A stretch of 64,000 bases of DNA, taken from NCBI GenBank assembly GCA_963837355.1, contig CAWIMY010000003.1:62001-126000 (forward strand). Reading direction: 5' to 3'. A program made the translations under genes and the position numbers. This DNA is from Aureispira sp963837355. Its GTDB lineage: Bacteria; Bacteroidota; Bacteroidia; Chitinophagales; Saprospiraceae. Below the pieces are notes generated by a model, which made no database searches, had not been told where the DNA came from, and saw only the letters and a list, made by a program, of their open reading frames with translations. Shown piece after piece: positions 35,437 to 42,588 of the stretch; positions within the stretch are counted from its first letter, which is position 1; each line of letters begins with the position of its first letter.

Positions 35437-36207
35437 ATGCTAGAAAAAAAATGGTTTTACACTAAACGAGAAGAAAACCACGTCATTACATTAGCGGACG
35501 ATAAACTTAGCTTGACCGTCTATCAACGCTTGCAAGAGCTATCGCTCCGAGCATTTTTTGCCTATCCAGCTGTTCGCACGACCTTTGCCTTAGATGCCGA
35601 AATTTGTCGCTATTTGGTACAACACTTCCCCATTCCAAAGAATTGGGATACCACTACCCTCAACGCTTGGCAGTTTTGGAAAGCCATTGATCTAGAAAAG
35701 CTCAGCTCCATCCAATTGGATACCACAACGCGGGAAATGTTTCCTGCTACCTTTCACTTTACGGTTGATGGCAGTTATGAAAAACGCCTGATTGGAGGTG
35801 GACATTTGGTGGAAACCAATTTTCAGCGCTTAGATCGCGTTTTTTTTGAAGGGCCTTTAAGCGTTCGGTTGCCGCTCGATACGCGCCGAGCCCTCAAGGA
35901 AACCTGTTGGAACGCCTTGCACAAAAAGGGGTTGCCGTTCCGATACAAGGATGGTTTTCCCTTATTCAATTATCAAACCATTCCTTCTAAGAAATGGGAA
36001 GTTAGCAGCGGACAACAAGGCGACTATATACAACTGACTAGCGATGGACACGTGGAAATAGGGGGCTGGGACAGCGCGACCCAAGGCGGCAGTAAGCCAA
36101 TAGCGGTAGAAAGTTTTTGGGCGAATCCAGATGCTTACTTGGAAAGAGGATTGGAGCGGTATAAAAATGAAATAGTAGCCCTATTGGGACAACACATTCT
36201 TTCCTAG
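35437..36207 (+). CDS. Unknown cytoplasmic protein in the effector cluster
   Basis: A 256-residue protein with no signal peptide or membrane segment (MLEKKWFYTKREENHVITLA). Features include a central FHFTVDGSYEKRLIGGGHLV stretch and an aromatic-rich C-terminal half (FRYKDGFPLFNYQTIPSKKW). No family was recognised. It lies 24 bp after the secreted protein gene, so the three genes from 32913 form a likely operon. A role as chaperone, adaptor or immunity protein is conceivable but not supported by motifs. Confidence 0.6.
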   Translation: MLEKKWFYTKREENHVITLADDKLSLTVYQRLQELSLRAFFAYPAVRTTFALDAEICRYLVQHFPIPKNWDTTTLNAWQFWKAIDLEKLSSIQLDTTTREMFPATFHFTVDGSYEKRLIGGGHLVETNFQRLDRVFFEGPLSVRLPLDTRRALKETCWNALHKKGLPFRYKDGFPLFNYQTIPSKKWEVSSGQQGDYIQLTSDGHVEIGGWDSATQGGSKPIAVESFWANPDAYLERGLERYKNEIVALLGQHILS

Positions 36208-36299
36208 GAAAAATCTACTTTTTAAAAGGGTTCTTGCTCTTCTAAAACATTTTCTTTTAGTTACTGGCGGTATTTATTACAAAATAGTATAGTACTTAC

Positions 36300-36330
36300 T
36301 TGCAATAACAGCACAGTTGTTGTATCTTAA
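36300..36330 (+). promoter_or_regulatory. Bacteroidota-type promoter for the second DUF4157-like effector
   Basis: TTG (36300-36302), 20 bp, then TATCTTAA (36323-36330), 49 bp before the ATG at 36380. This indicates that the second effector is transcribed independently of the preceding three-gene operon. Confidence 0.6.
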
Positions 36331-36379
36331 TTAGGCTAATACCCCAACAATACTTTACAACCTAGCAATAAAATAGTAT

Positions 36380-37738
36380 ATGAAAAAGCGCGAGCAAGAA
36401 TTGGACACTCAAGTGCAATCCGTTAATGCCCCTACTGAGGTCCAAGCCTCTCCTCAACAACAAGAAACGGCGGTTGATCGAAGTGAAATGGCCGAACAAG
36501 GCCGCGAGCTAAAAGAACAATCGGAAAATAGTCCACAGGCGAAAGAGGGCGCTGCACTCAAAGCAAGCGCTAAAGCAGCAGCAGAGAAAAACGCCCCCAA
36601 GCGCAAAGTCAATAAAACAGGTATTCCCGATCGGTTGAAAGCAGTGGTAGAACATTTTTCGGGCTTGTCTCTTGATGAGGTACGAGTGCATTATAACTCC
36701 GATAAGCCTGCTAAAATTGGCGCCTTGGCGTATGCTGAATATCCCAACATTTATATTGGAAAAGGGGAAGAAAAGCATTTGGCGGAAGAGGTTTGGCATA
36801 TTGTACAGCAAATGAAGGGAGAAGCCAAAGCCAATACTACTTTTGAAGGCGGTAAAAAAGGAAACAACGAGGAAGGCCTAGAAGCAACTGCCGTTGAGGA
36901 AGGTCAAAAATCAGAGCGAGCAACGGTTGCTCCAAAGCAGCAAGAAGGGCCTATAGAAAATAACCTCACTCCAAAACCCGTTGCTCAACGAGCTGCACCT
37001 GATCCTCATTCTGAAACTGAGGTATCTTATCAAGAATATAAAAAAAGAAAACAGGGAAGCAGTGATGTCACACTAAAAAAAATAAGCTCACAAGAATACG
37101 ACAAGGCAGATGCAGACGCTAAAGTAACACAAGAAACAGGTTATACTGTTTATGACTTAGCAAGCAACGAAGATCCAGCCAAATGGGATATTAACGATAA
37201 AGTTGTTTCCAAAACAACAGATAGAACTGGAGGTAATCACATTGCAAAATCAGGTAGCTTTAAATTACCTGTTAGCTGTATTGAATCAGCAGAACATCTT
37301 GTTCATTATTCTCATCTAGGAGGTGATATAGATGATTGGGAACGTGATGGCATTGATAAATCTGTAGATCTTTCCTTCAGCAAGACTCGTAGTGGTAATC
37401 AAAAAACACTGAATATTAGTCAAGATACTATTACTAAAACTAAACTTAGAGGCGCAAAGGACTATGACTTTAGTGCAGGTGATTTAGATGTTGGAGATGG
37501 TTTACTAATAGTCAAAGCTGATAAGCCAGCAGAATCTGTTCATGCAGTGGCTGTAGTTGCTAAAAATTCTGAGACAGGACAGTTTATTGTTCTAGAAAGG
37601 AATGCAGGAATGACTTCAGGAGATTATGATTATGTAGATAGCGATTGGACCTTAAATATATATGACAATCCAGCTGCCTTTAAATCCAGCATGCCAAATT
37701 CTGATCAATACATAATGGGTAGATTAACAGCAGGTTAA
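36380..37738 (+). CDS. DUF4157/eCIS-core-like protein with putative Cys-His-Glu (papain-like) C-terminal domain
   Basis: A 452-residue protein with no signal peptide. Its N-terminal 150 residues align closely with those of the protein at 32913 (SEMAEQGRELKEQSENSPQA; TGIPDRLKAVVEHFSGLSLD; VRVHYNSDKPAKIGALAYAE; EEKHLAEEVWHIVQQ). The HExxH of DUF4157 reads EEVWH, so the first zinc His is lost. A linker follows to about residue 215. The C-terminal region shows Cys300 (KLPVSCIESAEH), His388 (SVHAVAVVAKNSETGQFIVL) and Glu406 (LERNAG). This order is typical of papain-like, NlpC/P60 or deamidase folds, though the family is not identified. Codons in this part end in A/T more often than in the N-terminal part, suggesting a separately acquired domain. 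Confidence 0.72.
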   Translation: MKKREQELDTQVQSVNAPTEVQASPQQQETAVDRSEMAEQGRELKEQSENSPQAKEGAALKASAKAAAEKNAPKRKVNKTGIPDRLKAVVEHFSGLSLDEVRVHYNSDKPAKIGALAYAEYPNIYIGKGEEKHLAEEVWHIVQQMKGEAKANTTFEGGKKGNNEEGLEATAVEEGQKSERATVAPKQQEGPIENNLTPKPVAQRAAPDPHSETEVSYQEYKKRKQGSSDVTLKKISSQEYDKADADAKVTQETGYTVYDLASNEDPAKWDINDKVVSKTTDRTGGNHIAKSGSFKLPVSCIESAEHLVHYSHLGGDIDDWERDGIDKSVDLSFSKTRSGNQKTLNISQDTITKTKLRGAKDYDFSAGDLDVGDGLLIVKADKPAESVHAVAVVAKNSETGQFIVLERNAGMTSGDYDYVDSDWTLNIYDNPAAFKSSMPNSDQYIMGRLTAG

Positions 37739-37739
37739 C

Positions 37740-37830
37740 CTACTGTCTTAGATCATTTTTCAAGGTAAATATCCTAACATTGTCATAACAAATCTTATCC
37801 ACGACCAATACAAGGGTAAAATTCGATATA
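37740..37830 (-). pseudogene. Decayed duplicate of the 3' end of the M19 peptidase gene
   Basis: On the minus strand this reads FTLVLVVDKICYDNVRIFTL then KNDLRQ and a TAG stop. The intact peptidase gene next to it ends EFTPELVVNKICYDNALAFT, LAHYPR, stop. The DNA shares CATTGTCATAACAAAT and similar flanks. The remnant starts one base after the stop of the DUF4157-like effector gene. It indicates an old tandem duplication of the peptidase gene followed by loss or replacement of all but its end. Confidence 0.75.
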
Positions 37831-37878
37831 AGAAAAACAGGAGTCATCCCAATTTAAGGGATAACTCCTGTTTTTCTT
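37830..37878. terminator. Long intrinsic terminator hairpin
   Basis: A 15-bp perfect stem (AAGAAAAACAGGAGT with ACTCCTGTTTTTCTT), with a further ATCCC/GGGAT pairing inside the loop. A/T-rich ends make it bidirectional. It lies between the convergent effector gene (ending 37738) and the M19 peptidase gene (ending 37951). Confidence 0.85.
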
Positions 37879-37950
37879 AGGAGATTAGGAAAAAGAAAAC
37901 ACGCGCAAAAAATCTAGCTGGCATGACTCCATTCTATCCAATCTTCCCCC

Positions 37951-39558
37951 CTACCTCGGATAATGTGCCAAGGTGAACGCCAACGCATTGTCATAACAAA
38001 TTTTATTCACCACCAATTCGGGCGTGAATTCGGCATCAAAATCTGATGCACACAAAGGCGGTTGCTCCAAAGCAGCGGCCTTTTTTATTTCTTTTAAGAG
38101 ATCGGCTTTGAATTGGTTGAGCTCGATCGCTGTTTTGTAGGTATTGATGGGATCAATATAACCATCGAAATCGGTGCCAATGGCGAGGCAATCCCAAGCG
38201 CCACGCTTCTGCGCGAGGGTGAGGTCTTCGCGGTGGTAGATGACGTGCAAGACCGCTTTGATATTATTCCACAACGCGTGGATGTTGTTGGTATTTTCCT
38301 TCTTTTTGAGGCGGCCACCGCCCGCTACCCCCATGATGCGTTTGTCAAAAGACAACCCAAATAAACCGCCTGTTTCATAAATTAAGTGAATGTCCTCGTC
38401 GCACATATTAATCCCCCAAGCGTTGAAGTTGCCGTCAGGAGTTTGGATCCGCAAGCCATCACGCTCCTCTGACTCAAAGGCGATAATATCCGCTAAGGTT
38501 TTGCGCGGGGCATAGCCACAGTGGCTAGCAATCAAGGGAATGGTATCGCCCTTTTTGAGGCAAGGTTTGACAATTTGATTGTAGAATTGTTGGCGGCCGC
38601 GCGGGCTCATGTGCTTGAGATCAATCAAAATACGGTGCCCTTCTTCGGGGACGCGGTTGTTGTCCTTGTCCAGTGCTAACAACTTGCGCAATACTTTCCA
38701 ACCTGTGTCTGTAAAGCCTTCGCCCATTGCTTCATCTTGTTTGAGAATGACGCTGGCCGCATCGGGCAAACTGTGTGCATGGCCACATAAGTGGTTGTTA
38801 AAATGGTGCGAATACGTGATAAAAAATAAGGGGTATTCCCATTCTTTTTTGATATAATCGACGCGCTCTAGTACTGTTTCAGGGGTTTCTTTTTCAGCGC
38901 CAAATACATGCGCGCCTTCAATAGACAACGCCATGAGCATCACGTCTTTGTTTTGTTTTGCAATGGCTTTCGCCTCTTCTTTGTTCCTTGGAATTTGGTA
39001 GGTACCTTCTGCGTCGTAATAGTCGGGGTATTTTTCGCGGCGGCGATCGTTGTTTTCCAAAGCGCGGCGAGCTGCCCCTAAGGTAAAGACCTCATTTTTG
39101 GTCGTAATGCCTGATTTACTACTGATGTAAGCGTATTCGTCTTGTAAGAACTCCCAATAATCGTAGGCATCCGAACGCACGTAATTAATGGTTGCGACAG
39201 GAATGCGCATCACCATATGTTGCATAAAAGTACGCAGGGGCAATTTGTGGTGGGTGGCAACGCGCACGACATTTCTCAAAAAAGGAAAACGTCCTACAGT
39301 AGGCTTGTTTTGCGTCATAAAAAATCCGCGCTCAATGGGATACAACGAATTCCAAATTAAGCGGGAACCACTGTTCCAGAGTGCCACTAAATCTGATTGG
39401 CTATAGCCTGCTGCGCGGTCAACATGTTTTAACCTAGACATATTGCTCGCCACCACCGTCCAAGGATGATATTGATCCAAGGCTTCCATTTTTTCACGTT
39501 GTTGAAGCAAACAAAGGTAAGAGCGCATGTGCGCGTGGCAGTGCAAATCGGCAAACAT
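37951..39558 (-). CDS. Peptidase family M19 (membrane dipeptidase-like) metallohydrolase
   Basis: A 535-residue protein. The N-terminal metal site is MFADLHCHAHM. Further family blocks are the bridging Glu (MALSIEGAHVFG), DLKHMSPRGRQQFYNQI, the His in LIASHCGYAPRK and the substrate Asp in CLAIGTDFDGYIDP near the C-terminus. These match the TIM-barrel amidohydrolases of the renal dipeptidase family, which use two Zn ions to cleave dipeptides. It is longer than typical M19 enzymes (about 350-400) because of inserts in the first half. No signal peptide is seen, so it is probably cytoplasmic. A remnant of a second copy lies just beyond its 3' end. Confidence 0.88.
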   Translation of the reverse strand: MFADLHCHAHMRSYLCLLQQREKMEALDQYHPWTVVASNMSRLKHVDRAAGYSQSDLVALWNSGSRLIWNSLYPIERGFFMTQNKPTVGRFPFLRNVVRVATHHKLPLRTFMQHMVMRIPVATINYVRSDAYDYWEFLQDEYAYISSKSGITTKNEVFTLGAARRALENNDRRREKYPDYYDAEGTYQIPRNKEEAKAIAKQNKDVMLMALSIEGAHVFGAEKETPETVLERVDYIKKEWEYPLFFITYSHHFNNHLCGHAHSLPDAASVILKQDEAMGEGFTDTGWKVLRKLLALDKDNNRVPEEGHRILIDLKHMSPRGRQQFYNQIVKPCLKKGDTIPLIASHCGYAPRKTLADIIAFESEERDGLRIQTPDGNFNAWGINMCDEDIHLIYETGGLFGLSFDKRIMGVAGGGRLKKKENTNNIHALWNNIKAVLHVIYHREDLTLAQKRGAWDCLAIGTDFDGYIDPINTYKTAIELNQFKADLLKEIKKAAALEQPPLCASDFDAEFTPELVVNKICYDNALAFTLAHYPR

Positions 39559-39648
39559 AAGAGTAAGGTATAAAAGTATGGAATGAACAAAAGGTGGCGC
39601 TACAGGCCTGCTCAGTAAGTTCTACAATTTTGGGGATTTTTGCAAACT

Positions 39649-40461
39649 TTATTCCGACTTTCGCCCCTCGTACCAGCGTTTAAATGGTGCGACCAAGTCT
39701 TCTTTTACAAAAAAGTGGTTGCCTGACACAATTTCTAATTCTGCTAAAGGATAGCGTTTCATAAATTGCTGGGCATGGCGCACAGGCGTAATCTGATCAC
39801 GATCACCATAAAAGAAATAAATAGGAATTTGATACGCTTCTAACAAACGCAAATGTTCCTTGGTCGCCCGCATCGGAAAGTAGTACAACGACGCCCAACT
39901 ACGCAGCAACCGCGCCCGCCGCGCAGGCGTATCCACTTGCTGCAACAACATCAAGTACAGGTTGCGCCCCACCAGCTTCATGCGATCCGCGCCGTGCAAC
40001 ACCTTGACAAAGCCTTCGGGCTCCTCAAACCGTCGCCGCACCCAATTTCGCGCGCCCAACGGCCACCAAATCCGACTCCCTGTAAACACATACTGAAAAC
40101 CACCTGGCGAAAATAAATACAACGCGTCCAACTGCGCGGCCAAATGCGGCAATAGCCCCAAAACTAGCCGCCCGCCCATACTGTGCGCCATCAAACTGCA
40201 CCGTTCGTGGTTTTCTTGCTGTAAGAATAAGCGCAACACTTCGGCTAATTCTTCGTCTGTGTATAATTCGCTGTACCACTCCGTCGGGCCGTGGAACGGT
40301 AAATCGAGTGCAAGCACGGTATAGTCGTCCCATAGGGGGCGAGTGACATTTTCAAAGAGTTTGCCGCGCCCTGCGATGCCGTGGAGGCAAATTAGGAGTT
40401 GGGGGCCGTGGCCGTAGCGCTCGTAGTGGAGGGGATGATTTTTGTAGTGGAGGGTGGGCAC
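39649..40461 (-). CDS. Alpha/beta-hydrolase fold protein
   Basis: A 270-residue protein; the start is GTG at 40461. It shows LLICLHGIAGRGKLFENVTR (oxyanion HG), LALDLPFHGPTEW and the nucleophile elbow LMAHSMGGRLVLGLLPHL (Ser about residue 93). The acid is in YFFYGDRDQITPVRHAQQF and the catalytic His in IVSGNHFFVKED. All triad members are present. Substrate is unknown. It is followed on its strand by the M19 peptidase after a 90-bp gap, and its upstream region holds an 18-bp tandem array. Confidence 0.88.
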   Translation of the reverse strand: MPTLHYKNHPLHYERYGHGPQLLICLHGIAGRGKLFENVTRPLWDDYTVLALDLPFHGPTEWYSELYTDEELAEVLRLFLQQENHERCSLMAHSMGGRLVLGLLPHLAAQLDALYLFSPGGFQYVFTGSRIWWPLGARNWVRRRFEEPEGFVKVLHGADRMKLVGRNLYLMLLQQVDTPARRARLLRSWASLYYFPMRATKEHLRLLEAYQIPIYFFYGDRDQITPVRHAQQFMKRYPLAELEIVSGNHFFVKEDLVAPFKRWYEGRKSE

Positions 40462-40508
40462 TTGGTGGTGTGATTTTTACTATAAAAATATCGGATTGCC
40501 TTGGTTAA

Positions 40509-40634
40509 GCGCTCTTCTCTTGTTGAGCGCTCTTCTCTTGTTGAGCGCTCTTCTCTTGTTGGGCGCTCTTCTCTTGTTGGGCGCTCTTCTCTTGTTCGGC
40601 GCTCTTCTCTTGTTCGGCGCTCTTCTCTTGTTGG
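40509..40634. repeat. Seven-copy 18-bp tandem repeat
   Basis: Seven uninterrupted units of GCGCTCTTCTCTTGTTgr at 40509, 40527, 40545, 40563, 40581, 40599 and 40617. They differ only at the last two bases (GA, GA, GG, GG, CG, CG, GG). The array lies between the alpha/beta-hydrolase start and the Fic gene end, and its last unit forms the left arm of the palindrome at 40622-40665. Although 18 bp keeps reading frames open both ways, no start or protein-like context supports translation. Confidence 0.92.
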
Positions 40635-40665
40635 GCGCAATTGCAATTGCGCCCAACAAGAGAAG
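40622..40665. repeat. 44-bp perfect palindrome, element A
   Basis: Two 22-bp arms with no spacer. The left arm is CTTCTCTT then GTTGGGCGCAATTG, and the right arm is its exact reverse complement. The core GTTGGGCnnnATTG is shared with the palindromes at 49484 and 49942. It starts 6 bp beyond the Fic stop on the minus strand and may also act as a terminator-like hairpin. Confidence 0.92.
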
Positions 40666-40671
40666 GTTGAT

Positions 40672-42039
40672 TTATTCTTTTATGAATTGCATAAAGTCTT
40701 TGAGTACTTGATTACCTAGTTGTTTGGCCTTGTCAAAGTCTGGATTACCATAGTATATTTTCACTAACTCGGCTTCTTTGACAGTAGTTGTAACATGCTT
40801 TATGGTCCAGTAGTTATTCTTGCGTAAAGGTAATTCTAGAAAAAATTGAGCAGTATAGTCTGTATTTTGTTTGTTATTAGTGGGGCGGTTGTAAGACTTC
40901 CACTCAAAAAAGATACGATACCATTGTGCTTTTGATTCAACATTTTCATGAATAGTATTTCCTAAGTCAGGTGCATCCCTCAGTGCCATATCTTTCATAA
41001 GATGAGTAGCATATCCCACCTCATCATTTATCAACTCTATCATGTAATCAATCGAGTCAATACGATTATCAAACAAATCATCTATCTGCTTAATCTTGTC
41101 AAAAATTATAGTAACAAAAGGTACTACCTCCTTTTCTATAATGTTCAATCTATTGTTTATAGTTAGATAAACTACTTTTTCAATGCCTTTTTGCTCCATC
41201 TTAAACAAAGCAAACTCCTTCTCCACATCATCCAACTCCTCAATACTCTCCCCTTTCGCGCCCTTCCAATACAACTCCAAGGAGTAGACCAACTGCTCGG
41301 CCACATATTGCACAAAAGCACCAAGATCTCCCCCATCCGCTTGCCGCAAAGCTCTAAAATAGTCCTCCTTCTCCGTCGTCTTAATCACCACAGGTGGAAA
41401 GCCTGCCCGCATTAGAATAAAATTCATCAAAATACGCGCTAAGCGACCATTGCCATCATCAAAAGGATGAATCCGAATGAATTTGTAATGAAACAACGCG
41501 GCTAAGATCACGGGATTTTCTTCTTCTTTTTGCGCGCGTAACCATTCGATCAGATCGTGCATCTTCGCAGGCGTTTCTTCCACACTTGCAAAATAAAAAA
41601 TCTCTCCTGTGGCTGTTTTGACGTGGTTGTTAGTCGTCTTATACTGTCCGACATGGACTTTTTTTCTGGTGGGAGCACCGCTTTCGATGACAGCAGGGTT
41701 GTAACTATCTTCTACTAAAATGATTTTGTATAAATCACGGATAAAAGCTTCTGTAATAGGGCGTTCCTCTTTGATAATGTCGTCTAGCGCTAAAATGGCT
41801 TCATTGTGTCCGCGTAAATCCAAATGGTCTTTCAAAGGTTTGCCTGCGGCGGTAATGCCGTGCAATAAGAAGGTTTTGGTTTCCCCAAAATCTAAGCTGT
41901 TTCCTTCAATGGCATTGGAGTGGTAATTCCAGTCCAAGCGGAATTTCTGCATAATGCGGCCTTGCGTGTCTTTATCTAAAGGACGTAGTGCTTTGATCTC
42001 TGCCTGTAGAGCGGTGATTTTTTGTAGTAGATTTTCCAT
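40672..42039 (-). CDS. Fic family protein (class II, with N-terminal inhibitory motif)
   Basis: A 455-residue protein. The Fic core motif HPFDDGNGRLARILMNFILM lies about residue 192, preceded by the Fic_N-type region. The segment NYHSNAIEGNSLDFGETKTF near residue 37 contains (S/T)xxxE(G/N), the inhibitory-helix motif that blocks ATP binding in class II Fic proteins. Fic enzymes transfer AMP from ATP to protein hydroxyls, and some also remove it. The C-terminal 200 residues are a helical region of unknown role. No separate antitoxin gene is seen, consistent with in-cis inhibition. The stop lies 6 bp from the palindrome at 40622-40665. Confidence 0.92.
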   Translation of the reverse strand: MENLLQKITALQAEIKALRPLDKDTQGRIMQKFRLDWNYHSNAIEGNSLDFGETKTFLLHGITAAGKPLKDHLDLRGHNEAILALDDIIKEERPITEAFIRDLYKIILVEDSYNPAVIESGAPTRKKVHVGQYKTTNNHVKTATGEIFYFASVEETPAKMHDLIEWLRAQKEEENPVILAALFHYKFIRIHPFDDGNGRLARILMNFILMRAGFPPVVIKTTEKEDYFRALRQADGGDLGAFVQYVAEQLVYSLELYWKGAKGESIEELDDVEKEFALFKMEQKGIEKVVYLTINNRLNIIEKEVVPFVTIIFDKIKQIDDLFDNRIDSIDYMIELINDEVGYATHLMKDMALRDAPDLGNTIHENVESKAQWYRIFFEWKSYNRPTNNKQNTDYTAQFFLELPLRKNNYWTIKHVTTTVKEAELVKIYYGNPDFDKAKQLGNQVLKDFMQFIKE

Positions 42040-42104
42040 AGGATTGAATATACGGATTATTAGCTATTGATAGTAGACTATTCTATAGGAAAATCAACGG
42101 CACA

Positions 42105-42563
42105 TTACTTCTCCCAGTGCATTTCCGTGTGCGGAATGCCATCTTCTAAGTACTTTTTGCCGCTGTCTACAAAGCCAAAATCTTGATAAAAACGCAATAA
42201 ATAATCTTGTGCAGAAATCGTCAATATATCCTCTTTCCAAAGGCGTTGGACGATAGCCATTGCTTCTTGCATAAGGGCTTTGCCGAGACCTTTGCCGCGC
42301 AGGGCGGGGCTGCTAACAACACGCCCAATAGAAGCTGCATTAGAATAGCTGATGCCTGGAGGTACAATACGCGCATAGGCAACCAGCGTAGCTCCTTGAT
42401 GCCCTAACAAGTGGTAACAATCGGCATCCTTGCCGTCAAAATCTAGGTAGGGGCAATTTTGTTCTACAATAAACACCTCTTGACGCAACTGTCCGAAGTC
42501 GTACAACTCTTCTAAACTAAGGTCTTGAAAGGGTTTTAAAGTCCATCGTATTGGGCTGTCCAT
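42105..42563 (-). CDS. ElaA-like GNAT family N-acetyltransferase
   Basis: A 152-residue protein from the ATG at 42563 (MDSPIRWTLKPFQDLSLEEL). It has LYDFGQLRQEVFIVEQNCPY and DGKDADCYHLLG, typical of ElaA-type acetyltransferases. The acetyl-CoA-binding motif A is SIGRVVSSPALRGKGLGKAL (R/Q-x-x-G-x-G/A), and the C-terminal block is YLLRFYQDFGFV. It transfers acetyl from acetyl-CoA to an unknown amine. It starts 26 bp after the stop of the BatA-like gene on the same strand, so the two probably share a transcript. Confidence 0.88.
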   Translation of the reverse strand: MDSPIRWTLKPFQDLSLEELYDFGQLRQEVFIVEQNCPYLDFDGKDADCYHLLGHQGATLVAYARIVPPGISYSNAASIGRVVSSPALRGKGLGKALMQEAMAIVQRLWKEDILTISAQDYLLRFYQDFGFVDSGKKYLEDGIPHTEMHWEK

Positions 42564-42588
42564 TGGGAATGTTTTTGAGGTGAACAAA

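Noticed and set aside
40509..40634. Possible CRISPR array.
   Set aside because: The units are directly adjacent 18-mers with no spacers and no cas genes.
40392..40646. Minus-strand frame made of TREERR/TREERP hexapeptide repeats, and plus-strand frames rich in LLLSA/VERSS.
   Set aside because: They are by-products of an 18-bp tandem repeat, which keeps all frames open; they overlap the alpha/beta-hydrolase start and the palindrome.
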